Assembly: GCA_029204225.1 (NCBI GenBank)
Contig: CM055110.1
Coordinates: 19,207,109 to 19,271,108, forward strand
Length of the DNA: 64,000 bases
DNA from: Diphasiastrum complanatum
Lineage: Eukaryota; Streptophyta; Lycopodiopsida; Lycopodiales; Lycopodiaceae
Direction of reading: 5' to 3'
The position numbers and the translations under genes were made by a program. Under the pieces are notes generated by a model. That model was not told where the DNA came from, ran no database searches, and saw only the letters and a list, made by a program, of their open reading frames with translations. Shown here piece by piece: positions 1-12,166 of this stretch (position 1 is its first letter; each line of letters starts with the position of its first letter).

Positions 1-249
1 TTAGCCCTAACCCTAGAATATGTACCTGCGTCGAAATACTAAATAGACAATCACTAGCCTCCTAAAATAATAATTAAATCAATTATAAACAAATGATTAA
101 TGGATATCATTGAAAAACATGTAGAGGAGAATTATTACATCTCTCATCTTATTTGAGCGCCGTAAAGACAAAAAAAATTTCTTTTGAGATAATGTTCATT
201 CAGAACATTTTCAAAAGTCTTTCATTATGCATTATAGTATGATTTTTTT

Positions 250-966
250 ACGTATGGGATATTGGATTAGCGGGCCTGGTAGACGATGATCCCAGGCTAA
301 ATGAGTCAACACCAGTATCCTCCTTCTGGTGCAGAAGCCAAGAAGCCCACCACAGGATCCACAAACAGCTGCAACTTCCGGAGCTCAATAGGCAGATGCC
401 TCAAAGGCTCAACTGTCGGGCACACGACAACAACGGAGGCAAGAGAAACTTCAAGCTAAGAGCACATCACCGGTGGAATCAGTTTCAGATGGTTCCACCT
501 CAGATGTTGGTAGTTCATCCACGCATCACAACAACACTCGTCACCCTCACATGTCATCGACGGGGGTGATGAAGCAACTACATCTACACAACCACCTGAT
601 ACGGTAGTAACTCAAGCCACAGGTCAAGCAGATGAAGCCACCACCCCACCCACACTGATTACTATGCCAATGCCACCAACCTCACCACTGGCACAAATTT
701 TTTTTTTTGGGGGGGGGGAGAATGGGGATATCCAGTCCCCAGGACACAGAAGCGGCTCAACAACCACAGGCTCAGCAAGTCCACACACTAGACACATCGC
801 AATATTTTGATGCTGCAGACCTGATGGAAATAAACGACGATGAGCCAGAAAAGGTGGAGCAACCAGGAAGAAGTCTGACCCCTCCACTAACCACCACCAC
901 CACAATCATTACTAACATCATCCTTCCACCTCCACCCTCCACCTCCATCTTCAGCTCTAACACCAC
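250..966 (+). other. low-complexity coding-like remnant
   Basis: This stretch reads as broken pieces of a protein rich in Gln, Thr, Ser and Pro, with no frame open for long. An ATG at about 301 opens a short frame. A homopolymer tract (T then G) near 700-718 interrupts the region. It leads into the better-preserved coding fragments that follow on the same strand, so it is probably the decayed N-terminal part of the same mobile-element ORF. No domain was recognised. Confidence 0.3.
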
Positions 967-2884
967 ATGATAGGCTCGATGATAGGCCTATCTGAAACGA
1001 GCTACCACATGCATTGGTTGGTGAGCCAGCATCAAGTGCTCGAGAGCAAGGTCCAACATCAAGACCAGGAAATTATGCGATATCAAAGGCTGGCCAAAGA
1101 AAAAGAGGAAGAGACAATGGAAACCAGATCCGTGATGGCCGGGGTAGAAATCCACTTTGGAAGAGATCCAGCAACAACTGAAGCACCAAATGGTCCAAAT
1201 CGACCAAGTACGAGATGGATCATCGGGTGCAATGGCAGTTGACGCTCTTCTAGTCAAGCCCGAGGACATTCAATTCCAGGCCCACAGGCTCAGCCATCTG
1301 GATGGAAAAATACGTAAGGCTAATCCAAGAGCGAGAAGCCGACAAGAGAAATTTTGAAAACATTGTGGCCAAACAAGAAAAAAATCATTCTGGAGTTCCA
1401 GAAGCAGCTGGAAGAAACCACGAAGGCCCTGCATCAAGTCTTGGACAAGGTGAACCAATTATGGGACACGACGTGCAAGGCTCAAGCAGGTTCTCAAATA
1501 ACGAAGACACAGGACGATGATGGGAATGATGGAACAGGGAATCAAGGCGACAAACCCACCCTTCAGACGGTAGCTCGGGATCGGGTGGCCAGAGAGCTGG
1601 TGCTGCTTCCATGACTTTTTCCCGTCCCCCTTCCTCCTACTCTGCATCTAATTTTTCTGAATCATTCATTCCAATTTACCCAATTCTTCCATCTCCTCTC
1701 TCTTCATCACCTCCTAGCAAAATAATGGGCCCATCAAAAGGTCCAACTGACACTTACAAAGCCCAACGGGACGAGTTCCTCCAACAACTCCACTCCCCCG
1801 GTGCTGCGTATAACTTGTTGATTTTACCTCCTCCTAAACCTATCACCCCTGCACCTCTCTCTCCAGATTATTCCATCCCCGACCTTCCAAAAACTAACAC
1901 CGACATGGAGGGTGATGATGACTTCTTGGCAGATCAACCAGAAACGAGAAGGTTCTCGCCCAGGCCAGACGTGGGTGCAGTTGAGCCATCGACAAGCGAG
2001 TGAGCTAAAGAGAAAGATACGGGCACCAAGGCCCTAGATGATTATCTGGCAAGGCCATTCTAGCTGCGTAGGACAGCTTCCCCTACTAGGCCCAGAGGCA
2101 AACTGGCTGACACAAGGGAGTTAGAGAAATTTGAGAGGAAGTACCCTCCCAACATGAGGGGAGGCAAAGAAGACATTGATCAAAGCCAATACTCCACCAG
2201 GGCCGAGATCATTGCTGCACTACAACCGCAGCCAAAATGGCGGACTAAAGTCCTGAAAGATAACAGGTGGCTTCAAGAGTATTTGAAAACACCAGCATGG
2301 AAGCGAGTGGATCCTTTCTACATGCCACTCAACACAGAAACCCATGGCCGGTGGAAAAGCCCCGAGTGGAGTTAGTAAACTGGCCAGTCATTCGGGAATT
2401 TCAGAGAAAACCTCCCCGGATGATCTGAGGCTGCAGGTTACTCGACTTCGGGCATAAATACAAATCAAGTGTCGATCTTTGCATGCAGGAAAGTGCCGAG
2501 TATTGCAGATCCATGGCCTTCCTGATGCAACAAGATTGTTACTGGGATCGAGGCTTGGAGCCCATTAAAGTCAACCCAAATGTCGCCCTCCAATCAGAAG
2601 AAGACCATGAAATGATGGCCAGGATATACTACAAAGCGGCCTTCATGTTGTCACGCTATGTGACCATGGTGGAAGAATGGCAGGAAATGGGCTTTGTAGA
2701 AAAGATAAGAGAATATCTAGGGCCCCTCAATCTCAGAAGTAAGCTCCACTTTCAAGTTTTTGAAGTTCTGGGCCGGAAGATGAGCGAGCAAAGCAGACGG
2801 CACGACGACGAGGCAAGCATGATTCACAAGACGTGCTCAAGAGAGTTGGTATGTAGCGGCCAATTGAGAGACTTCCAATTTTGA
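967..2884 (+). pseudogene. decayed gag-like mobile-element ORF
   Basis: Several collinear + strand fragments look like one broken protein. At 1,000-1,600 they are Gln/Glu/Lys-rich and coiled-coil-like. From 1,611 to 2,375 one frame is nearly open (two in-frame stops, after 2,003 and near 2,060), first Pro/Ser-rich, then a charged segment ending near WKSPEWS. A frameshift leads to 2,483-2,884, an apparently helical segment with YCRSMAFL and EEWQEMGF. There is no zinc knuckle, protease or RT. A basic fragment continues in shifted frames to about 3,100. The arrangement (coiled coil, helical body, then an LTR-like tail) suggests gag of a large non-autonomous or truncated LTR element. This is inference: I do not recognise the family. 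Confidence 0.45.
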
Positions 2885-3149
2885 CGAATAAATTTTGCGG
2901 ATAATAAGCACATGGTTTTACAGAAGCGAACAAAGATCCACGCTTTTCCAAGTGCCAAGCGGAAGACATCATCGGTGTTGCAGTGGGTCCTGCAACATAT
3001 TGGAGGTGGATAATGTTAGCGGATCCCAGAGATTCCTCAGATGTCGAGCCAAGCTGAGGACACAAGTTACCTCTCACCCATGACCGAGGAGGTCTCAGAA
3101 GGAAGAGAGCAGAAGAAGCTGAGAGCTGAGCATGAGAGCCGAAGAATTA

Positions 3150-3760
3150 CTAGCTAGGAAGACAGTGAGTTATCTATGTGAGCCTACATGGTGTATCCCA
3201 AAGAAGGAATGACCATGTAGGAGCTAGTAATATTTCCTAGGCATTGTAAATAAATGTAGACCCCCCTTAAATTAGTAAGAGTGAGCCACCTTTTGATGGT
3301 GACTTTTAGTGGAAGGAAAAATTCCACATGTAATTTCTAATTTGGTGGAACTGCCACTTGGGCTCCACATGGGCAGCCTTCTTGCTTGTTTAAGGGCCCC
3401 CCCTCTCTTGTGAGGGAGCTTTTGGATGTATTGTCAAGTTCTCTTGAGCTAATAAAGAGGATCCTCCACGAGCTCTTGATGATAGCTAAGCTCCTTGTTC
3501 ATGGCAATGTTCTTGAGTGAGATTTCTATGAGCATGCTTGATTCCTTTGCATTGTGGACTAACTAGGTTCTTGTTTTTTGTTTCTTGCGTAGTTGTGGAT
3601 TAGAATTCAGTTCTTGTTTGTGGAATGAGGTAGTAATCAGCATTCAAGTAAATTAGATAGGCTGGTTTGTGGTATAGATCTTGTGTACTTCCTTGCAACA
3701 CAGTTCTTGATTGTTCTTGAGTAATCCAAGCATCAAGTAATGAGTGTTTCTTGATTCTTA
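3150..3760 (+). repeat. LTR-like non-coding tail
   Basis: Non-coding DNA follows the gag-like remnant. It contains a GC-rich run near 3,391-3,405, an AATAAAG polyadenylation-like signal near 3,451, and many copies of a CTTG/TTCTTG motif from 3,470 to 3,790. This order (coding, purine-rich stretch, promoter-like segment, polyA signal) is what an LTR would show. No second copy was found in the window, so the ends are not defined. Confidence 0.3.
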
Positions 3761-4324
3761 GATTATTAGAATGCTGCTAGGAATCTTGTTTCTTGTTTCT
3801 TGAATCTCGTTTCTTGTTCCAGTAGTTAATGTTGTCTTTGATTGTTTCTGATTCAGCAGATAATGGTAAGATTGCTCTCTGTTCTAAAACGTTGATCTTC
3901 TTGAGCTGTAGATGGTTACATGGCTGGTTATGCATGTAGCTGAGTATCGAAACCATGTCTCCCATTGACAGGCTGGGAAATACATGCTGAAAACTGAGTA
4001 ACGCTTCTGCTTGTAACTGTTCTAATAAGAAGAAGTACCATAAAGAACCGTAACTACAGAAGTATAAGAAGAAGCAAAAAACTGTGTTCACAGATTCAAG
4101 GAATCCGTGAACACGTCCAATATCAAATGAGCGCACGAGAATACAAACTCTAGTTTTCAAATGCTTTATATGCGCATTGATTAGCTATCGGGTGAAAATC
4201 TGACCTTTGGAATTTTCCAAGATTATAATTATTGGATATAAAAAAGGTCTGATATTTAAAGCTTAACGTTGTCAATTTCAGCATTAAATGGTGCAAAACC
4301 AACAAAATTATCACAAGAAAAATT

Positions 4325-4693
4325 TCATTTAAAGAAAATGCTTAACTCTAAAGAAATTAAATCTGAAAACTTACAATTGCATTTCCTTCTATCATTTGGA
4401 TTCAGATCATGAATGTTGAGCTCATTGTGAAGATAAGCATGCTGAACTAAAACTTCCGTGATAGATTGACCGGCAGGTGATACTTTAAAATCCATTATGC
4501 TGCCTTTCCAAGAGCTTCTATATATGTTATCCGATCTTTTTCTTTTTCGGAATGAGCCTTTTGCAGAGGGATGCATCAAGATCCATTGATATTTTCGATA
4601 TATTCTTGGTATCCATTGATCTTCTGCATTTTTTTCATTGCAAATATTGATTGGATTAATGGTTCCTCTTGGTCTCCGATTATGTGTAGCCAT
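4325..4693 (-). pseudogene. fragment paralogous to the 57.6 kb gene
   Basis: The 122-residue reading frame matches the first exon of the + strand gene at 57.65 kb. Shared blocks are W-(I/V)-P-R-x-Y, LMHPS-x-(K/R)-G, FRKRKRS, S-x-W-K, and (E/Y)-(V/I)-LVQH-(A/V)-Y. In the first exon of both copies the FRKRKRS run is a likely nuclear-localisation or nucleic-acid-binding patch. A GTAAG splice donor is visible after the codons for R-K-C-N, where homology with the other copy ends. The rest of the gene (second exon and ubiquitin-like end) is absent, so this is a single-exon fragment. Function unknown; see the entry at 57,654. Confidence 0.6.
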
Positions 4694-4699
4694 TAGTCA

Positions 4700-5780
4700 A
4701 AAATACGAGTACGCAAGCTGAGATCGGAGAGAATGTAGAGATTGCGAGCTAAAACTAAGAATGACAATCCAAAATAAGAGATAGAATGAAGAAAATGAGA
4801 GGTATACCTATGAATGACAAGAAGTTCCTTAACTACAAGGATTAGTTAATCACAATTTATGACTATTGACGTCAAATCAACCTCGAGTGAACAATGACGG
4901 GCAACATAAGAGTATTTGGGCGGTAACTATGGTCCAATCACAATTGTTTATTCTGCCCAGCGGGATATTTGAAAATCACGAAAATTAGGCCGAGAAAGTT
5001 AAATACAATTTCCATCCTTCAACCAGTGTGTTACAGTTCGTCACAGATGGACACCATTCATTGGGACACATAACCGTTGAAAGCGTGCGAAGTCAAATAT
5101 CCCCTAATGATAGTCATGCTTTTTGCAACAATCAAAGCACATCACACATTCATATATTTGTAAACATATGAAACACAATGTGTTTGTAATGTTTCAAATT
5201 GTCATCATGATCCGTTTGCTTTAACATGTTAGAAGTTCCCAAACTCATGAACGCAATGAATTTCTAGTGGTTAATCTGATATTGCTATATGCGTATGTAC
5301 TTAGCCTACATCCCCAAGAGGAGCGTGCACATGTGCAAAATGATAAACAATCATAGTCGCACGTCTTTTTCAATGTGAGATGAACTTTTGGGAAAAGAAA
5401 ATACATTGACTATACAACACATTACATGGGAAATGATAGCCATTTAGCAAGTTGTGCAGCTGAAATAGAACTTATGAATTGCCAACGTTGCTCATGTCTT
5501 GCAACAACAGCCCATCCACACATGGAGAGCAAGTCAAATAACTATTATTTACAGTACCATTGCAGCAAATTTATCTTTGCAGTTTTGTGCTTAATCTTTC
5601 TCATCGAAATTATCCATCAGGCACTAGCATAGAGCCGTTATTAGTTTTCCTGTCTACGCTGTTGCAGATTTGCAATGGAATATTGTATCTCTGAGCTCAT
5701 CAGCTCTATCACTCTTCTAGCACGATGCCCTACGTTTTAGGAGTACCTTTGCTCTTTGCTCACTGATGGAATCTGTTGGC
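4700..5780. other. no gene recognised
   Basis: AT-rich sequence without a coding region I can support. A 68-residue frame at 5,426-5,632 (+) ends in a hydrophobic stretch, but it has no recognisable relatives or exon signals, so I do not call it. Confidence 0.4.
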
Positions 5781-5783
5781 AAT

Positions 5784-6428
5784 TTAGTGAGGCACAGTTC
5801 TGGAGAGCATGCTTCTGTCAATGCAATATGATTGCTGCGGGTAGGCCATATGTATATATTGTGATCGCAGCCCTGAGTTTATATAATGAGCATGATCTAG
5901 TTCGGTAGCCGGAGGAGAAGCTAAGTCCCAAATTGCAACCTGCCCGGTGCCATACTTGCCCACTGGAGAGGACAAAGATAGTCCTTGGAAGTGTAGCTGT
6001 CGATCAGTGGAACTGTTGCAAGGACTAATCGGGAGGTCTCTATCGTACCATCGTTCCAAGGACTTCCTTTCCTCATCGATGAAGTGATCCAGGTATGCGA
6101 TATTGCTGCTTGGTGCGGAGAAGCATAATGAGCCAGAAGCGTAAGAATCATTCAAGTTATTGGTCGGCCCATCATCCTCTAATTCCAATTCTCGGAGTAA
6201 GTTATCTGCCCAGTTTTTGGAGTTAATCTCCCAACGTTGCGAGGCTTCCCCGCTTCCATAGCCAGCACCATGATGAGAAAACTCGTTTGCAGACGTGTCT
6301 GTAAGAAGATTTTCAAGCTCGTGTTCAACTGCCTGGATCGAGTGACACGGAATAATTACACTCTCTTCTTCACCAAGCTCATCATCCATCAAGATATGCG
6401 ACATGTACCCAGCAATAGAGTTCTCCAT
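5784..6428 (-). CDS. hypothetical 214-residue protein
   Basis: An uninterrupted frame starts at ATG 6,428 (MENSIAGYMSH) and ends at 5,784. It is acidic and Ser-rich, with Glu/Asp clusters (DDELGEEES, LRELELEDD) and no membrane segment or signal peptide. No known domain was recognised. It is unlike the transposon genes nearby and is not broken, which suggests a host gene or a recently captured exon. Upstream on the - strand lies about 250 bp of plausible leader, with a TTTATTTATG stretch near 6,680. Just past the stop another frame stays open for about 40 codons, so the true C-terminus may involve an intron or a frameshift. It could also be the N-terminal part of a larger regulatory protein that has lost its end. 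Confidence 0.4.
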   Translation of the reverse strand: MENSIAGYMSHILMDDELGEEESVIIPCHSIQAVEHELENLLTDTSANEFSHHGAGYGSGEASQRWEINSKNWADNLLRELELEDDGPTNNLNDSYASGSLCFSAPSSNIAYLDHFIDEERKSLERWYDRDLPISPCNSSTDRQLHFQGLSLSSPVGKYGTGQVAIWDLASPPATELDHAHYINSGLRSQYIHMAYPQQSYCIDRSMLSRTVPH

Positions 6429-7191
6429 CTAGTCAGTTCACTTCCAACTTTAAATGGCCGTTCTGTGCAAGCGCTGCAATCTTAATACTAGCTCACTCCT
6501 CCTGCCTTTAACTACGTCCTCACAGAGAAACGACACTGCTACTTAAACTTTCTCTTTGACTCGGGCTTGTATACTTTAAATTATCTCAGCTCGTTGAAGC
6601 TCTACCTCTCTCTGATCAAGGCTCAAACACATCCAGTCGCTCCCTTACTCTTTACCAAGCCTCACATAACCTCCACGCATAAATAAACGTCCTCTTAATG
6701 TCTTGATTTTTCATCTCGATCCTCAAAGCTCATTTTCTTAGGTACACCTCGGTCTCCGTGCATGGTTCCAGTAAAAGCACACCGACGAATAAAGTAGATC
6801 CGCTTTTCTGTTCACATACAAATTGTTTCAGTATCTGGGGGGTAAAGTCTACACACTGCCAGCGAGCTTCGCAGCCTAGGCTGGCACATTGCTTATTAGG
6901 AAAGATGCGTGAGCTTGGTGTTGACATTTGGAACATGGTAGACTGCAACAACATAAGGAGGACGATCTTGTATCTAATCTAATCTGCTCAGTCCCAACGC
7001 AGATTGAGGCTGAAAATTGTGGACAGGACGAAGACGAAGACTGGACTTGAACAAGTGTTGGGTGGCGAGCTCGTTGAACAAGCTGCCACGTTACCAATAG
7101 TCATCTTCATCCAGGAATCAAGAAGCAAATGAATATGGGAATCTAGCTTCTCCTTCACCATCACTACAACCAAAAGATGCCACCCTTTGGA

Positions 7192-7195
<4 letters not shown>

Positions 7196-7224
<29 letters not shown>
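7196..7224. repeat. (CT)n microsatellite
   Basis: Perfect CT dinucleotide run. It is followed to about 7,330 by imperfect repeats of ATTGGGTGGCA and CTCTCTCC, so the whole segment is low complexity and the frames across it are not genes. Confidence 0.95.
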
Positions 7225-7227
<3 letters not shown>

Positions 7228-7890
7228 CAATGGGTGGCACATGGATTTCTCATCTCTCTCCCTTTCTCTCCCTTTCTCTCTCATTGGGTGGCATCTCTCT
7301 CCTTTTATCTCTCATTGGGTGGATCACTTTGAGCTTAAACTTTATGAAGTCATCCAAATGCAGATATTCATGTGGGGGAACTAGGCACATTGACTATGCA
7401 CATCCATTAGTTGAAACCCATGTCAAAATTTGATGAGATTTGATGTAGGCCATGCCATTAGAAGGTAGATTTGAACTTATTTGACATGGGCTTGCAATTT
7501 TTGTCAACACTCAAGTGCAAAATTTGTATGAAATCATCCTTGAAACTTGACTATTTGCAAGTTCCACTATTTATAACTTAACACTCAAGCTAATGTGATA
7601 TTATTAGAAATGGAGACCCGCAAAACGGATTTTTCACTTTGACGTAGGCTCTTGGAGAGCTTGGGCCAAAGTTTGAATTTTGAACAATGGGTCAACTTGC
7701 CAACTTCCAACTTAAGAATTATCCATCTTTCATATTTTAGCCTTCAAGATGTAGGACCAATGGCTACTATCCATCTAGATTCTAGGTCATGGCTTCCAAT
7801 CTTGTTTAGTAGATGCTTTAATTCACATTTGATATGAGAAATGTAAACACATACATTTTTTTCTTTAAATTCAATATAAAAAATTTTGAA

Positions 7891-8032
7891 ATGAAATTTG
7901 CATGAGAGTCTTATCTTTAATAAATGAAATTTGCATGAGAGTCTTATCTTTAATAAATGAAATTTGCATGAGAGTCTTATCTTTAATAAATGAAATTTGC
8001 ATGAGAGTCTTACCTTTAATAAATGAAATTTG
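7891..8032. repeat. 33-bp minisatellite, 4.3 copies
   Basis: Units start with ATGAAATTTGCATGAG at 7,891, 7,924, 7,957 and 7,990, with a partial fifth at 8,023. The first three units are identical and the fourth has a single T-to-C change. Because 33 is a multiple of three, a - strand frame runs through the array as an 11-residue repeat (KFHLLKIRLSC). This is a side effect of the period, not evidence of a protein. Confidence 0.95.
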
Positions 8033-8321
8033 AAGGACAACTTCTATGTAAAGATGTCATGAAAATAAAGCAAGAATGGCAAACCTGAAAGTCAAATTTC
8101 AACATTGGTTGCAACTTGGAGGATGTCATATTCATGAATGACTTGACTAGAGTTTAAAGCTTAACTAACATACACACAAACGTATTTCGTAGTTGTCACA
8201 TATTAATAAAATCGTGGTAACCATAACAATTAAGAATTATCTTGGAAGTGCAAGCCTAACTCAATGCAAGCATTTAACTTAAATATCCAAGAAGTGCACT
8301 TAGGAGTACATGGCCTTGCCA

Positions 8322-8323
<2 letters not shown>

Positions 8324-8383
<60 letters not shown>
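8324..8383. repeat. (CT)n microsatellite, 60 bp
   Basis: Perfect TC/CT run of about 30 units in non-coding DNA upstream of copia A. Confidence 0.97.
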
Positions 8384-8387
<4 letters not shown>

Positions 8388-8713
8388 GAGCTCTAACATT
8401 TCAACTTTTGGCTTTTTTCCTTCATTTTCAAAGGGTCCTTGAGTTTTTTAAAGCTCTAAAAATCAGGTTTCAATGAGACTTTATTCCAAATTGATGGCTC
8501 AAACATAGGCCTCTAACTTTCTAAACAGACGCCTTCAATTTGATTGTTTGCTCTTATAAAAAGGTGTGTTTAGCTTTATATCATTCTTTCTAATTAACCT
8601 CGATAAACTATCAAACAGAGTCTGTATCAATTTCTAGATCATTCATTGGAATGTTAAAAGGAGAAAGCCTTGAAATAACATGGAACATCTTCTCAAAAGT
8701 TGGATGGTTTTTA

Positions 8714-9208
8714 TCAAGAGATGGCTCTAACAATAGAGGAAAAGATGGTAAATTGTCTCATTCTCCCTTTTTGCAAAGTCAACATAAAAGTTATGCATTG
8801 ACATAATATTTGGTCCTCATGGGTAGTGCATGCTAAAAAATTCTCAAAAAAAAAGACTTTGTAGCTAGAAAATTTAAGATTTTTCACTTTTTCCCCTTTT
8901 GACAAAAAGTTCTTTATGGCACCATTTGGCACTATATCAAGAGAAAGTAAAAGTATCTTCCGTGATTGCCTCATAAATTTTTTTGTAGGTGATTTTAGTA
9001 CTTTTAGAGAGTTCCTTGAATTTCCAATACTTTTCATGTTTACGAGCACATTGGAGAGGACCAAGACATGAAAAATGAGGTTAGTTGTTTTGCAACTAAT
9101 GCCAAGAATTTGGCAAAGAGCACAAATATTCATGTCAATTGATAGTAGATTTGTGGTTAGGTCCGAAACACAAAAAGTAATTTTATGATTCTTTGTTAGC
9201 CATTTCAA
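8714..9208 (-). other. unassigned open frame beside copia A
   Basis: A 164-residue frame on the - strand, rich in Lys, Leu and Phe. I do not recognise a domain. It lies just outside the point where copia homology begins (about 9,425) and points away from it. It may be a fragment of another repeat or a chance frame in AT-rich DNA. It is listed because it is long for this composition. Confidence 0.2.
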
Positions 9209-9424
9209 AACTTAGGTTGAAGAAATTTGTCATTTTCAAATTGGTGGAAGTTGCTATCTCCAAAGTGAATGCTATTATTGATATTTGCAACCCGACAAAT
9301 CTAGGTACCAACTATCTTTGTCATTGTATGTGCCTATTGCTTTTTTATATTTTTGTTGTAGATCCTCTTTCTATGCACCTTGGTTTTGTGCCTAGGTTTC
9401 TTCCAATATTTATAGAAAGTGGCA

Positions 9425-12105
9425 CTAAGCAAGGTAGACTTTTCAAGTTGGATGATAATGTTGCAAATCAAAGTGTGAACTTGGCTAGGGAGGAGCTATC
9501 TCAAGTGGAGCTTTGGCATAAGAGATTAGGTCATCCTAACCTTCAATCTATGGAGTCAATGGGAAGCAAGGAACTAGCTCTCGGCGTACCAAGAGCTTTC
9601 AAGAAGTGTGGAAAGATGTGTGAGGCATGTGGCCTTGCAAAGTCACACAAATCTTCTTACAAGAGATCTTTATCAAGATCTCCCTCTCCCTTGGATCTCA
9701 TACATTTTGATGTACATAGTTTTTCACATGCAAGTAATGGAGGTGCCTTGATGTATGTAGCTTTTATAGATGATTGTACTAGATTCACATGGATTGAGTT
9801 ACTATCAAAGAAAAGTCTTGTTTATGAAGCTTTCATTAAGTTCAAGTCTCTAGTAGAGAAGCAACTTAGTACTTCCATCAAATCGCTAAGATGTGATAAT
9901 GGAGGAGAGTACACCTCCAATAAAATGAAAGACTTTTGCGAGATCAATGTCATTAAATTGCAATACACTTGTTCCTACACCCCCCAACAAAATGGGGTGT
10001 CCGAGAGGAAAAATAGGAGTCTATGTGAGTGTGCAAAGTCTTTAATACTTGATGCATCACTTCCCATCTCATTTTGGGGAGAAGCTATAACATGTGCTAA
10101 TTACTTGTGTGATAGACTTCCTAGTAGTGCTATAGATGGGATCTCACCTTATCAAGCTTTGTTTGGTAAGAAACCCAATGTAAAAGATTTTAAGATCTTT
10201 GGATGTATTTGTTATGTCCACATCCCTTTGGAGACAAGAAGGAAGGAAGATGCTACCTCCTTCAAAGGGATTTTTGTTGGCTATGGAGAAAATAGCAAGG
10301 GCTATAGGATATATGGTCCTATATCCAAGAAAGTAAAGGTAAGCAAGGATATACTTTTTGATGAGTCACAATTTGCTAAAAGCTTGTCTAATGGATCTAA
10401 CCCATTGTGCATTGAAGATCTTGACAAACCTGAGGAGGATCTTAACAAACCCGAGGATTGAGACAAGGATCCGAGTCAAAGGGGCCGAGAAGATCATCAA
10501 GAAGCAAGGCTGAGCCCTCAAGGCTCACCTATGTGGACAAGGGAAAGCAAAAGGAAGACTCTACATCTTCTACCTCTTACTCTTTCTTAGCAACATTGCT
10601 TGAAAAACCATCATCTTTTGAAGAAGCATATAAATCTAAAGTTTGGAGAGATGCAATGCAAGTAGAGTATGATGCATTAGAAGGAAATCATACTTGGAAT
10701 CTTGTAAATCTTCCAAGAGGGAAGAAACCACTTGCATGTAAGTGGATCTATAAGAATAAAGTACAATCAAGATGGATCTATTAGTAAGTACAAAGCTAGG
10801 CTTGTTGCTAAGGGATTTCTTCAAATAAGAGGATTGGATTATGAAGAAACATTTGCACCTATAGCTAAGCTTGTAACTATTAGATTAATCATTTGCATTG
10901 CTACTTTGTTCAAGTGGGATCTCTACCAAATGGATGTGACAAATGATTTCTTGAATGGCTTCTTAGAAGAGGAAATCTACATGATGCAACCCGAGGACTT
11001 CATCAAGGTTGGTGAGGAGCAAAAAGTGTGCTACTTAAGGAAGAGCCTATATGGCTTGAAGCAAGCACCTAGAGCTTGGTACTCTAGGTTGCATGATTTT
11101 GTCTATTCCCTTGGCTTTGTACTAAGTGCTTATGAACCTTCTTTATATTTCAAATGTAATGAAGGAATGATCATCATTTTGGTGCTTTATGTTGATGACA
11201 TCATTATGACAGGAAATGATGATTAAGGCATAAACAAAGTAAAAGTTGATTTATCTAGTGAGTTCAAGATGGTAGGTCTAGGCTTCCTAAAGTTTATACT
11301 TGGGATAGAAGTATCTAGAAGTAGCAATTGTATTTTCATAAGTCAATCTAAGTATGCTACTTCCATTCTTGAAAGATTTGGTATGAAAGATTGTAAGGGG
11401 ATTGACACCCCTATGGAGCATGTTGTGAAAGCAACTAATGAAGGTGATGAAGCATCCTTTGAGGACATCACCCTATTTAGGAAGCTTATAGGCTCTCTAA
11501 TCTATTTTACAATCACTAGACCTGACTTAAGATTTTGTGTAAGCAATTTGAGTCAAAGTATGCAAGCTCCTTTAGTTCATCATTGGAAAAGTGCCAAGAG
11601 AGTACTTAGATATGTTTCTAGTATTAGATTTTTTGGCATAATTTATGAAGGATCTAACTTGCACTTGAGAGCCTACTCGGATTCAGATTTTGCAGGTGAC
11701 AAGATGGATAGGAAGCCATTAGTGCATTTGCAAAATTTCTTTGTGGAGGAGTAATATCTTGGCTTTCCAAAAAGCAAGATACTATCTCACTATCTTCTTG
11801 TGAAGCCAAGTACAAGGCATTGACTTCAAAAACCAAAGAGCTCCTATGGCTAAGAAGACTCTTGGTGGAACTACATGTGCTAGAGGTTGAGGAGATCCCT
11901 TACATATTTTGTGACAATCAAGCTTCTCAACAAATTTCTTCAAATCCTATCTTCCATGAGAACAAAGCATATTGAGATAGCTTACCACTTTGTGAGGGAG
12001 AAGGTACAATCCAATGAGGTGCAACTACATCATGTACCATCATCCGAATCCATAGCTGATATCTTAACCAAGCCATTGTCCAAAGATCCATTTTTCAAGT
12101 TATAA
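9425..12105 (+). mobile_element. Ty1/copia element A, pol remnant
   Basis: Collinear copia pol domains. First is a GAG-pre-integrase block with LWHKRLGHPN near 9,510, then C-x2-C (CEAC) and an integrase core with D in HFDVHSF, D in LRCDNGGEY and E in GVSERKNRS. Then comes reverse transcriptase (CKWIYKNK, QMDVTNDFLNG, YGLKQAPRAW, LYVDD at about 11,190) and RNase H (AYSDSDFAGD, SSCEAKYKAL, TKHIEIAYHF, DILTKPLSK). Frames break near 10,460 and 10,770, a TAA stop lies at 11,224-11,226, and further shifts occur near 11,750 and 11,950. Gag, the zinc knuckle and protease are missing, and the 230 bp before 9,425 do not match copia. The element is therefore a 5'-truncated, inactive copy, close in sequence to copia B. 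Confidence 0.92.
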
Positions 12106-12151
12106 TATGCTCTTGGAATTGTAGATAGATGTACATTAGATTTGCCAAGTT

Positions 12152-12166
12152 AGAAGTGAGGAGGAG
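12152..12166 (+). other. polypurine tract of copia A
   Basis: A purine-rich AGAAGTGAGGAGGAG run ends exactly before a TGTTGAAATT LTR start. It is placed as expected for plus-strand priming, about 50 bp after the end of the RNase H coding sequence. Confidence 0.75.

Noticed and set aside
1-20. CCCTAACCCTAG at the window start, similar to telomere repeats
   Set aside because: Only two imperfect units, not the plant TTTAGGG period in a run. No sign of a telomere or interstitial telomeric array.
3777-4160. 127-residue - strand frame
   Set aside because: Composition fits chance translation of CTTG-repeat and AT-rich DNA. No domain, splice signal or paralogue was found.
5640-5783. Open frames after the 5,784 stop, suggesting a GRAS-like continuation
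   Set aside because: A few residues (R-A-D-E-L) resemble a GRAS motif, but the frames are short, contain stops and lack any further conserved block.
7187-7433. Leu/Ser-rich frames across 7.2-7.4 kb
   Set aside because: They arise from the CT microsatellite and its flanking repeats. Codon content follows the dinucleotide period.
9193-9424. N-terminal 78 residues of the long copia A frame
   Set aside because: They do not match copia. Homology starts near the residues before LWHKRLGHPN, so the upstream part is fused non-coding DNA.
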